From NCBI RefSeq assembly GCF_039523035.1, contig NZ_BAAAEN010000006.1:193279-257278 (forward strand): DNA of 64,000 nt, read 5' to 3'. The DNA is from Pigmentiphaga daeguensis (GTDB lineage: Bacteria > Pseudomonadota > Gammaproteobacteria > Burkholderiales > Burkholderiaceae_B). How positions within the stretch are numbered: the first letter of the stretch is position 1; each line of letters starts with the position of its first letter. Positions 42,122 to 49,365 of the stretch are shown in pieces. The notes beneath the pieces were generated by a model that saw nothing but the letters and a program-made list of their open reading frames with translations, ran no database searches and was not told the origin of the DNA. The position numbers and the translations under genes are program-made.

Positions 42122-42256
42122 GAAGCGTCTCGCGAAGGTCAAGGACTGTGCGAGAACTTTAGGATCGCTCGCCGGCGAAGGCGAATCCAACCCCAGGACG
42201 TCCCGAAATGCGGAACGGGATTCGCGCCAGGCCGGCAAAGCCCATCGAGCGCACGT

Positions 42257-42289
42257 AAAAAAGCCCGGGACGGACAACCATCCCAGGCT
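42257..42289 (-). terminator. Intrinsic terminator of the mhpF-mhpE operon
   Basis: On the minus strand a 12-bp stem (AGCCTGGGATGG / CCGTCCCGGGCT, two G-U pairs) with a TTGT loop is followed directly by TTTTTT. It lies about 80 bases past the mhpE stop. This is the clearest factor-independent terminator in the window. Confidence 0.85.
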
Positions 42290-42366
42290 ACCAAGAGCGC
42301 CCTTCGGCGCCACGCGCTGACTACCGCGAAGCACGGCGGCCGCCGCGGCGGCCTGCCGGCGATTGC

Positions 42367-43374
42367 TTACTTCTTCAGGTCCAGCGCCACGTCGACGATC
42401 ATGTCTTCCTGGCCGCCCACCATTTTCCGGCGGCCCAGCTCGACCAGGATGTCCACGGTCTTCAGGTCGTACTTGGCGGCGGCGGCTTCGGCGTGGCGCA
42501 GGAAGCTGGAGTACACGCCGGCGTAGCCCAGGGCCAGGGTCTCGCGGTCGACGCGGACGGGGCGGTCCTGCAGCGGACGGACGATGTCGTCGGCGGCGTC
42601 CATGAGCTTGTACAGGTCGCAGCCGTGGTTCCAGCCCATGCGCTCGGCGGCGGCGATGAACACTTCCAGCGGCGCGTTGCCGGCGCCCGCGCCCATGCCG
42701 GCCAGGCTGGCGTCGATGCGGTCGCAGCCTTCTTCCACGGCGACGATGGAGTTGGCCACGCCCAGGCTCAGGTTGTGGTGGGCATGGATGCCGGTTTGCG
42801 TTTCGGGCTTGAGCACGTCCTTGAACGCGCGGAAGCGGTCGCGCACGTCGTTCATGTTCAGGGCGCCGCCCGAGTCGACGACGTAGACGCACGAGGCGCC
42901 GTAGCTTTCCATCAGCTTGGCCTGCTCGGCCAGCTTCTGGGGCGTGTTCATGTGACTCATCATCAGGAAGCCGACGGCGTCCATGCCCAGGTTGCGGGCG
43001 TATTCGATGTGCTGCTTGGAGACGTCGGCCTCGGTGCAGTGGGTGGCCACGCGCACCACGCGGGCGCCGGCGTCATAGGCGTTGCGCAGGTCGTGCACGG
43101 TGCCCACGCCGGGGATCAGCAGGGTGGCGACCTTGGCGTGCTTCAGGGTGTCGGCCACGGCCTCGATCCATTCGAGGTCGGTATGCGCGCCGAAGCCGTA
43201 GTTGAAGCTGGAGCCCGACAGGCCGTCGCCGTGAGCGACTTCCAGGCTGTCGACCTTGGCTTCGTCCAGCGCCTTGGCGATGTCGCGGACGTTCTTGATG
43301 CTGTACTGGTGGCGGATGGCGTGGCTGCCGTCGCGCAGCGTGACGTCGGAGATGTAGAGTTTCTTGTTGCTCAT
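42367..43374 (-). CDS. mhpE: 4-hydroxy-2-oxovalerate aldolase
   Basis: A 335-residue aldolase that splits 4-hydroxy-2-oxovalerate into pyruvate and acetaldehyde. It begins LYISDVTLRDGSHAIRHQYS, with the Arg-Asp catalytic pair in TLRDG and the metal-binding HAHHNLSLGVANS (HxH). C-terminal VRVDRETLALGYAGVYSSFL is the domain that docks the acetaldehyde dehydrogenase. It follows mhpF by 10 bases, the conserved order (DmpF-DmpG, BphJ-BphI, MhpF-MhpE), and the two form a channelling complex. This is the last step of meta cleavage. The preceding hydratase (MhpD) is not in the window. Confidence 0.96.
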   Translation of the reverse strand: MSNKKLYISDVTLRDGSHAIRHQYSIKNVRDIAKALDEAKVDSLEVAHGDGLSGSSFNYGFGAHTDLEWIEAVADTLKHAKVATLLIPGVGTVHDLRNAYDAGARVVRVATHCTEADVSKQHIEYARNLGMDAVGFLMMSHMNTPQKLAEQAKLMESYGASCVYVVDSGGALNMNDVRDRFRAFKDVLKPETQTGIHAHHNLSLGVANSIVAVEEGCDRIDASLAGMGAGAGNAPLEVFIAAAERMGWNHGCDLYKLMDAADDIVRPLQDRPVRVDRETLALGYAGVYSSFLRHAEAAAAKYDLKTVDILVELGRRKMVGGQEDMIVDVALDLKK

Positions 43375-43384
43375 GGTGATGTCC

Positions 43385-44335
43385 TCAGGCGGCTTCGACC
43401 AGGTGGGTCTGCGCGAAGCGCTCGGCGCACGCCAGGGCGGCCGAAGTCATGATGTCCAGGTTGCCGGCGTAGGCGGGCAGGTAATGCGCGGCGCCTTCGA
43501 CTTCCAGGAACACCGAGGTCTTCAGGCCGGACAGCTTGCCCAGGCCGGGAACGTTCAGCGGCGCGCTGGCGGGGATCTCGTCGAACTGCACGCGCTGCTT
43601 CAGGCGGTAGCCGGGCACGTAGCTCTGCACCTTGGCGACCATCTCGGCGATGCTTTCCTCGATGGCCTTGGTGTCGGCCATTTCCGACAGCGTGAACACG
43701 GTGTCGCGCATGATCAGCGGCGGCTCGGCCGGGTTCAGGATGATGATGGCCTTGCCGCGGGCGGCGCCGCCGATCACTTCGATGGCCTTGGAGGTGGTCT
43801 CGGTGAACTCGTCGATGTTGGCGCGCGTGCCGGGGCCCGCCGACTTGCTGGCGATGGACGCGATGATCTCGCCGTAGTGCACCTTGGCCACGCGCGAGAC
43901 GGCCTTGACCATCGGAATGGTGGCCTGGCCGCCGCAGGTGACCATGTTGATGTTGGGCGAGTCGAGGTGCTCGTCGATGTTGATCGCGGGGATCACGTAG
44001 GGACCGATGGCGGCGGGCGTCAGGTCGATGACCTGCACGCCCTTGGCCTGCAGCAGTTCATTGTGGCGCTTGTGGGCGCCGGCCGAGGTCGCGTCGAAGG
44101 CAATGCGGATCTCGTTGAAATTGGGCATGGACAGGAGGCCGTCGATGCCGCCCGCCGTGGTGGGCACGCCCAGGCGCTCGGCGCGCGCCAGGCCGTCGGA
44201 TTTCGGGTCGATGCCGACCATGGCGCCCATTTGCAGGTGCTTGCCATAGCGCATGATCTTGATCATCAGGTCGGTGCCGATGTTGCCCGAGCCGATGATC
44301 GCCACTTTGGATTTGTTGTCGTCTTGCCGCCCCAT
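43385..44335 (-). CDS. mhpF: Acetaldehyde dehydrogenase (acylating)
   Basis: A 316-residue NAD/CoA-dependent enzyme converting acetaldehyde to acetyl-CoA. It has KVAIIGSGNIGTDLMIKIMR (Rossmann start), GIDPKSDGLARAERLGV, the catalytic Cys in NMVTCGGQATIPMV (about residue 130) and PGYRLKQRVQFDEIP. It forms the aldolase-dehydrogenase complex with the next gene. CAGGAGCGGCTC precedes the ATG at 44335. About 100 bp upstream is a dyad and an 11-bp motif also found before the Lrp/AsnC gene, suggesting control by that regulator. Confidence 0.96.
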   Translation of the reverse strand: MGRQDDNKSKVAIIGSGNIGTDLMIKIMRYGKHLQMGAMVGIDPKSDGLARAERLGVPTTAGGIDGLLSMPNFNEIRIAFDATSAGAHKRHNELLQAKGVQVIDLTPAAIGPYVIPAINIDEHLDSPNINMVTCGGQATIPMVKAVSRVAKVHYGEIIASIASKSAGPGTRANIDEFTETTSKAIEVIGGAARGKAIIILNPAEPPLIMRDTVFTLSEMADTKAIEESIAEMVAKVQSYVPGYRLKQRVQFDEIPASAPLNVPGLGKLSGLKTSVFLEVEGAAHYLPAYAGNLDIMTSAALACAERFAQTHLVEAA

Positions 44336-44433
44336 GAGCCGCTCCTGAGTGTGGTGATGCTGATACGGATTCGACCGATAGTATCTTCCAGCCGGACGGA
44401 AATAGCCTTGCTTTTTTTGGGCATTCCACCGCT

Positions 44434-44471
44434 CTTGAAAGAAGATTCTTCCTTCCAGAAGTCCTTTCAAG
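44434..44471. promoter_or_regulatory. Dyad and AGAAGATTCTT motif upstream of mhpF
   Basis: CTTGAAAG (44434) and CTTTCAAG (44464) form a perfect 8-bp inverted repeat enclosing AGAAGATTCTT (44440-44450), itself part of the small palindrome AAGAA-GA-TTCTT. The same 11 bases occur at 45748-45758 just before the Lrp/AsnC start. A binding site for that regulator is a reasonable guess. Confidence 0.4.
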
Positions 44472-44557
44472 GAAGAAATCCCTAGACGGGCGCACGGGCA
44501 CCCGAAAAGGCCCCGGAAACCCCATCAGGGGCTACACTGGCGGGGACAGACCCTCCC

Positions 44558-45778
44558 ATGTCCCATACCGATACGCTCCTCGCGCTTTCCCACCCTCTCG
44601 TGGCGCTGCTGATCGCCGCGCTGCTGGGCGGCGCGTGGCGATTCATGGGGCGTCCCGCGCACCTGCTGTATTTCATCGGCGCCTTCGCCAGCTATGCGAC
44701 GGCGCTGATCCTGCAGATCACGCTCTGGCCCGCCAACCTGACCGTCAACATCGCCGCGACGGGCGTGCTGTACGGCGCCGGGGCCTTCCTGTTCGCCGGC
44801 GGCATCGCGCAACTGGAACGCCAGCGCCTGCCATCCTGGCCGTCGGCGCTGATCCTGGCGGCCATGCTGGCCGTGCGCCTGTGGAGCATCCGCGATCCGG
44901 CCTGGTCCGGCCTGCGCATCGGCGCGCTGTACACGGCGGTGACCCTGCTGTTCCTGCTCGCGCTGTGGCGAATCCGGCATCTTGCGCGGGGGACGGCGCT
45001 GGAGCGGCTGCTGTTCGGCTTCCTGCTGCTGGGCATCCTGAGCCTGCTGCCCCGCGTCCTGCTGACCATGAACGCCAAGACCCTGGACTATGGCTACGAC
45101 GGCGGCATGTACTGGGTGCTGACCCAGCTCAGCTTCTATCTTTTCAGCGTCGGCGCGGCGGTGCTGCTGGTGCTGTTGACGGCATTCCGCACCATCGCCC
45201 ATTTCAGCCTGGTGTCCGAACGCGATGCGCTGACCGGCCTGCGCAACCGGAACAGCCTGCTCGATTTCCTGGCCAGGAGCCGCGGCACGGCGGAGCGCTA
45301 CGGCCTCGTCATCCTGGACGCGGATCACTTCAAGCAGATCAACGACCACTACGGCCACCCCGTGGGCGACGCGGTGCTGCAGGCCATGGCGGGCGTCCTG
45401 GCGCAGCACGTGCGCAAAATGGACGCCCTGGGCCGCATAGGCGGCGAGGAGTTCATGCTGGTCCTGCCGGGGGCGACGCTGGAGGAAACCGAGCAGGCCG
45501 CGGTGCGGTTGCAGGCGGCCCTGGCACAGCACGATTTCTCTTCCATCGTGCCCGGGCTGCGCTGCACGGCCAGCTTCGGCATAGGCAGCTTCGAGGGGGA
45601 CGTGCCTTTCGAAGCATCCTACGCCCACGTCGACCGGCTGCTGGCGCTGGCCAAGCGGCAGGGCCGCAACCGCATCGGCAAGGACGCCACCCAACCCGCC
45701 GAGGCGGTCGTCACGCAGGCAATGCCCCCGTTGGCTGCCTTTACAGGAGAAGATTCTTTTTCTACGATGAATCAATGA
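44558..45778 (+). CDS. Membrane diguanylate cyclase (GGDEF domain)
   Basis: A 406-residue c-di-GMP synthase. About six membrane helices fill residues 10-212. The GGDEF domain (about 220-380) has LVSERDALTGLRNRNSLLDF, LDADHFKQINDHYGHPVGD, the active-site GGEEF (295-299) and the allosteric I-site RKMD (286-289) exactly five residues before it. Both catalysis and product inhibition should therefore work. It is translationally coupled (ATGA) to an Lrp/AsnC regulator, an unusual pairing. Divergent from mhpF. Confidence 0.94.
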   Translation: MSHTDTLLALSHPLVALLIAALLGGAWRFMGRPAHLLYFIGAFASYATALILQITLWPANLTVNIAATGVLYGAGAFLFAGGIAQLERQRLPSWPSALILAAMLAVRLWSIRDPAWSGLRIGALYTAVTLLFLLALWRIRHLARGTALERLLFGFLLLGILSLLPRVLLTMNAKTLDYGYDGGMYWVLTQLSFYLFSVGAAVLLVLLTAFRTIAHFSLVSERDALTGLRNRNSLLDFLARSRGTAERYGLVILDADHFKQINDHYGHPVGDAVLQAMAGVLAQHVRKMDALGRIGGEEFMLVLPGATLEETEQAAVRLQAALAQHDFSSIVPGLRCTASFGIGSFEGDVPFEASYAHVDRLLALAKRQGRNRIGKDATQPAEAVVTQAMPPLAAFTGEDSFSTMNQ

Positions 45779-46260
45779 AAAAGAATGCTCCAACCGAATC
45801 CCTGGACCAGACCGACCTGCAGCTGATGCGCCACCTGCAGGAAGACGGCCGCCTGTCCAACGCCAAGCTGGCCCAGCGCGTGGCGCTGAGCGAGACCCCC
45901 TGCTGGCACCGGCTGCGCAAGCTGGAATCCGAAGGCTATATCCAGGGCTACCAGGCCATGCTGGACCGGCGCAAGCTGGGGCTGGGCGAACTGGCCTTCA
46001 TCAGCCTGAATTTTTCGCCGCACACGGCGCAAGCCTTCGAGGCGCTGGAGCAACTGGTGGCGGCGAACGACCAGGTGCTGACCTGCCACCGCGTCACCGG
46101 CGAGGCCGACTTCGTGATGATGGTGGTGGCCGAGGACCTGGACTCGGTGCGCGACTTCATCGACAAGGTGCTGCGCACGCTGCCCAACGTGGCCACGGTG
46201 CGCACCAGCCTGTCGCTAAGGGAAGTGAAGTTCTCGAGCAAGCTGCCGCTGCCTGCGTGA
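45775..46260 (+). CDS. Lrp/AsnC-family transcriptional regulator
   Basis: A 161-residue feast/famine regulator. The N-terminal helix-turn-helix (about 10-55; LDQTDLQLMRHLQEDGRLSN, LAQRVALSETPCWHRLRKLE) is followed by the RAM/AsnC effector domain (about 70-150; GELAFISLNFSPHTAQAFEA, CHRVTGEADFVMMVVAED). The ATG overlaps the GGDEF stop codon. AGAAGATTCTT, found here 17 bases before the start and also upstream of mhpF, may be its binding site. The gene ends 4 bases from the convergent next gene. Confidence 0.93.
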   Translation: MKKNAPTESLDQTDLQLMRHLQEDGRLSNAKLAQRVALSETPCWHRLRKLESEGYIQGYQAMLDRRKLGLGELAFISLNFSPHTAQAFEALEQLVAANDQVLTCHRVTGEADFVMMVVAEDLDSVRDFIDKVLRTLPNVATVRTSLSLREVKFSSKLPLPA

Positions 46261-46264
46261 AACT

Positions 46265-46933
46265 TCAGCCTCCGCGCAGTCGTGCCGCCGTGGCCTCGTC
46301 CGCCGGCTTGGCCAGCAGGCCGCCGCGGTCGTTGAACAACACTTCGTAGCGCGCGCCGTCGAACATGGGCATGAAGGTGGCGCTGCCGTACTCGGCATCG
46401 ACGTAGGGCAGCCAGCGCGAGAATTCGCGTTTCAGCACCCACAGGTCTGGCAGGCGCCGGTCGTCGTCCAACGCGTACACGGTGCGCAGGACGCTGCGTT
46501 CGCGCTCGATGTCGTCATAGCGCCCGCCGATGCGGTCCAGGCGGTACAGCGAAGGCACCCCGGCCAGCGCCGCCGGCAGCCGCCAGCGCAGCACGCGCGC
46601 ATCGATCTGCCACGCGTCGCCCGACAGCACGAACTGCCGCTCGCCCTGGGGCGCGCCGGCCGGCCCGGGCGGCAGCGCGACAGTGACGCGGTAGCGCTGC
46701 GGGCCTTCCTGCTTGAGCTCGATGGTGGCCACCTGCCGGTCTTCGAACAATTGCAGGTAGCGATGGACCGTGAAGGCCAGCAACCCCGAGACCAGGCTCA
46801 GGGCAACCAGCGCCAGGCCAAGCAGGCGCCGCAATGGCCGCAGCCCGCGCGACCCGAAGGCCATGCCGAGTCCGGGAACGGCAAGAATGACCGCCGCCAC
46901 GGCGATCCAGAGAGAAGGGCTCAGCGCATCCAC
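46265..46933 (-). CDS. Conserved two-helix membrane protein of unknown function
   Basis: A 222-residue protein with two N-terminal membrane helices (about 8-26, LWIAVAAVILAVPGLGMAF; 36-57, LLGLALVALSLVSGLLAF) and a soluble, probably periplasmic, C-terminal domain (LKQEGPQRYRVTVALPPG; LWVLKREFSRWLPYVDAEYG; MFDGARYEVLFNDRGGL). I do not recognise a functional family. Start is a GTG with GGAGG about 6 bases ahead. It stands alone. Confidence 0.8.
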   Translation of the reverse strand: MDALSPSLWIAVAAVILAVPGLGMAFGSRGLRPLRRLLGLALVALSLVSGLLAFTVHRYLQLFEDRQVATIELKQEGPQRYRVTVALPPGPAGAPQGERQFVLSGDAWQIDARVLRWRLPAALAGVPSLYRLDRIGGRYDDIERERSVLRTVYALDDDRRLPDLWVLKREFSRWLPYVDAEYGSATFMPMFDGARYEVLFNDRGGLLAKPADEATAARLRGG

Positions 46934-46999
46934 CCGGGGCCTCCATGTGTATTCCGGGCATCATGCTCGCACAAACCGGGGGAATGCGTATGTTACGGG

Positions 47000-47163
47000 T
47001 TACCACCGGAGGCTCCGGGCCGGGAGCGCCCGCTGGGGCTGGCCCTGGCTTTTCGAGGCCGTGGCGTTCATCCGCAGGACGACAGCGGGGCGTTGTCCAC
47101 GATCCTGCGCGCCAGGGTCCCGGCTTCTTTCGCCAGCTGGTCGGGGTCGCAGATGCGGTTGAT
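47000..47163 (-). pseudogene. Remnant of an enoyl-CoA hydratase-type gene
   Basis: On the minus strand INRICDPDQLAKEAGTLARR and IVDNAPLSS match a middle segment typical of enoyl-CoA hydratases (…VV…QL…EA..LA..IA.NAPL). After a frame change it continues RMNATASKSQGQPQRALP. There is no start, no catalytic part and no proper end, so about 50 codons of a decayed or deleted gene remain, abutting the Bug remnant. Confidence 0.55.
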
Positions 47164-47341
47164 CGCCACCTTGAACGAGCAGATCAACGCGGTCCTGGGC
47201 GAAGCGGCCACCAAGCGGCGCATGCAGGAACTGGGCGTGGCGCCCAGCCCCGACACGCCCGAGGACATGGCGGCCTTCATGAACACCGAGGGGCGGCGGT
47301 GGCAGGCGACGGTGCAATCGGCGAACGTCAGCTTGCAATGA
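47159..47341 (+). pseudogene. 3' remnant of a Bug-family solute-binding protein gene
   Basis: About 60 codons reading LIATLNEQINAVLGEAATKR, MQELGVAPSPDTPEDMAAFM and NTEGRRWQATVQSANVSLQ, the standard C-terminus of Bug proteins (helix, 'LG..P...TPE...F...E...W...V..A.I.L'). No signal peptide or N-terminal domain is present upstream. It faces the enoyl-CoA hydratase remnant, so a deletion seems to have fused two gene ends here. Confidence 0.75.
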
Positions 47342-47348
47342 CGAAAGA

Positions 47349-47365
47349 GGCGGCCCCGCGCCGCC
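47349..47365 (-). terminator. Possible terminator after mhpC
   Basis: On the minus strand GGCGGC-GCGGG-GCCGCC followed by TCTTTC, starting about 10 bases beyond the mhpC stop. The T-tract is interrupted, so strength is uncertain. Confidence 0.5.
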
Positions 47366-47374
47366 CCTTCCTGC

Positions 47375-48244
47375 TCAGTCGTCCAGGAACTCCCGCACCA
47401 TCCTATTGAACTTTTCAGCGTGCTCCCACTGCGCCCAGTGCCCGCAGCGGCTGAACACGTGCAGTTCGGCATCGGGCAGCCCCCACAGCAGCCGCAGCCC
47501 GACGTCCATGGGTACGAAGCGATCATCGCGCCCCCAGATGACCAGGGTCCGGGCCTTGATCTCTCCCAGGCGATGGCCCAGGTCCGGGTACTGCTTGGGA
47601 TTCACTTCCGAACTCTTCACGAAATTCCGCAAATGCTCGCGACGGGCCAGCATGTTGTCCAGGCGCGCCTGGAACAATTCTTCCGTCAGGCTGCCGGGAT
47701 CATAGACGAACACGTTCATCATGCGCTTGAGATTCTCGATGGTCGGATCGCGATACAGAGCGCCGATCAACTTGAGTCCCTCGGTGGGCATGGGCACGAA
47801 TTGGCTGGGACCGCCGGTACCACCGCCCATCAGTACCAGCTTGCCGGTGCGCGCGGGATTGCTCAACGCGAAGGCTACCGCGCTGTGCGCTCCCATGGAG
47901 TTGCCAATGATGTGCGCCTTGTCCAGGCCAATGGCGTCCATCATGCCCTTGAGCGCCTGGGCATTGAGGTCCGAGCGCGAGCCGGTGCTGACGACGGGGT
48001 CGCTCTTGCTCCAGCCGGGGAAGTCCAGCAGGATGACCCGGTAGCCGGCCTCAACCAGCGGCTCGATATTGCGGTTGAAGTTGGCCCAGCCGCTGGCGCC
48101 CGGCCCCGCCCCATGCAGCATGACCACGGTCTCGCCGCCGCTGCCGACGTCGTTGTAGTGCAGTTGCAGCTTCTGGTCGCCAGTATCGATGCGGACGAAC
48201 CTGCTGGTGGAGGCCTCGCTGAAGACGGGGGTTGGCGTGGACAT
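47375..48244 (-). CDS. mhpC: 2-hydroxy-6-oxo-dienoate C-C hydrolase (meta-cleavage product hydrolase, MhpC-like)
   Basis: A 289-residue alpha/beta hydrolase that cleaves the ring-fission product of a 2,3-dihydroxyphenyl acid. Triad: Ser116 (IIGNSMGAHSA), Asp near 241 (GRDDRFVPMD), His269 (SRCGHWAQWEHA). VMLHGAGPGASGWANFNRN and LLDFPGWSKSD are signatures of MhpC/BphD-type C-C hydrolases. The ATG at 48244 is preferred to one at 48274, which overlaps mhpB by ATGA, because GAGGAGAT lies at proper spacing and the product then starts MSTPTPVFSEASTSRFV as in MhpC. It follows mhpB directly. Confidence 0.88.
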   Translation of the reverse strand: MSTPTPVFSEASTSRFVRIDTGDQKLQLHYNDVGSGGETVVMLHGAGPGASGWANFNRNIEPLVEAGYRVILLDFPGWSKSDPVVSTGSRSDLNAQALKGMMDAIGLDKAHIIGNSMGAHSAVAFALSNPARTGKLVLMGGGTGGPSQFVPMPTEGLKLIGALYRDPTIENLKRMMNVFVYDPGSLTEELFQARLDNMLARREHLRNFVKSSEVNPKQYPDLGHRLGEIKARTLVIWGRDDRFVPMDVGLRLLWGLPDAELHVFSRCGHWAQWEHAEKFNRMVREFLDD

Positions 48245-48270
48245 GATGTCGATCTCCTCGGGTCGATGGG

Positions 48271-49215
48271 TCATTTGTCCTGCATGAACAGGATGCCGTA
48301 GCCGGCGATGAGTTCCGGGATGGCCTGGTAGTGCCTCAGCCCACAGGGCAGCGGCCGGGATGGCAGGGCCGCGCGGGCGACCAGCCAGGTCTTGGATTCA
48401 TGGGCGGACAAGCCTGCCTCGCAGGCGATGGCATCTTCATTCCAGGCCGCCAGGGCTTGCAGGTCTCCCCCGGCCAGTGCGTCCATCCAGCGAGCATCCC
48501 ACTCCGGGTTGAGCGGTTTCATGTCCGGCGCGCCGCCTGCCAGGGCCATACCAGCAGCCATCACGCGCGCGGTCTTGGCGTCACGCTCAGCGGACGTGGG
48601 CTCCTGCCGGACGATGATGCGTTCGCGCACCGCGGGATCGGGATGCGCCAGGGTCGGAACCGGCGGCTCGTGCGAAAGGCCGCCCGATCCGATCAGCAAG
48701 GTTCGACGCGGCAGCGCGTCCAGGAAGCGGCCAAGCTCCTGGCCCAGCTGCAAGCAACGGCGCAGACGTGGAATGCCCGGCTGGGCGACAGCGTTCAGGA
48801 ACAAGGGGACGACCGGCGGTGTATCCAGGTCGCCCCACAGGAACTGCAACGCCTGCACGAAACCGTGGTCAACCTGCATGCGACGAGACAGCGCGATGTC
48901 GAAACCCGCATCCATCAAGTGATCCGCCAGTGCCAACACGGTGGATTCGTCGACATTCAGTGCGCCGGCCGGCGTCAGATAGTCGCCCACCGAGCGCGCA
49001 GCGCTGCCCAGGCAGAACGGCGGCATTAATTCATTGAAGAAGCCGTTGTAGTGATCGGGCCCGGCCAGCACCACCAGCTGAGGATCGAAGGCGCGCACCA
49101 GTTCGCGGGCCTGGGCGATGGCCGCATCCAGCGTCCTCTGGACATCGCTGGCCAGCGGGTTCAATCCGAACAACGGGGTGTGCGACATCCCAAGGAAAGC
49201 TCGCGTCGCAGTCAC
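48271..49215 (-). CDS. mhpB: Type II extradiol dioxygenase, 3-carboxyethylcatechol 2,3-dioxygenase-like (MhpB)
   Basis: A 314-residue LigB-superfamily ring-cleavage enzyme acting on 2,3-dihydroxyphenylpropionate-type catechols. MSHTPLFGLNP and VVLAGPDHYNGFFNELMPPF are MhpB blocks. His117 (QVDHGFVQALQF) and His182 (GSGGLSHEPPVP) correspond to His115 and His179 of E. coli MhpB. Length equals the E. coli enzyme. The start is a GTG at 49215 with GAGGTG eight bases ahead. It is divergent from a Rieske dioxygenase operon, fitting a cis-dihydroxylation then meta-cleavage route. Confidence 0.9.
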   Translation of the reverse strand: MTATRAFLGMSHTPLFGLNPLASDVQRTLDAAIAQARELVRAFDPQLVVLAGPDHYNGFFNELMPPFCLGSAARSVGDYLTPAGALNVDESTVLALADHLMDAGFDIALSRRMQVDHGFVQALQFLWGDLDTPPVVPLFLNAVAQPGIPRLRRCLQLGQELGRFLDALPRRTLLIGSGGLSHEPPVPTLAHPDPAVRERIIVRQEPTSAERDAKTARVMAAGMALAGGAPDMKPLNPEWDARWMDALAGGDLQALAAWNEDAIACEAGLSAHESKTWLVARAALPSRPLPCGLRHYQAIPELIAGYGILFMQDK

Positions 49216-49275
49216 TCGATCACCTCATGCTTTATCCGCAAAGCCTGGACTTTAAGGACTCGAAGCGCCCATAGG

Positions 49276-49292
49276 GGTGCACATTGTGCACC
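49276..49292. promoter_or_regulatory. 17-bp palindrome GGTGCACATTGTGCACC, probable IclR/MhpR-type operator
   Basis: Perfect palindrome in the 150-bp gap between divergent mhpB and the Rieske alpha gene, followed at 49295 by CGTGCACG. E. coli MhpR, an IclR protein for the same pathway, is recalled to bind a GGTGCACC-type palindrome upstream of mhpA. The IclR regulator encoded at 53301 is the likely binder. Confidence 0.6.
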
Positions 49293-49365
49293 TTCGTGCA
49301 CGTGATCGTTGATGTCCGCAACAGCCACCCATAGGATGCGCCGGTCCAGAAGTAGGAGTAGAAAT

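Noticed and set aside
39908..42526. Plus-strand open frame of about 870 codons
   Set aside because: Antisense to the Bug and carotenoid-oxygenase genes, both of which have clear family motifs and active-site residues.
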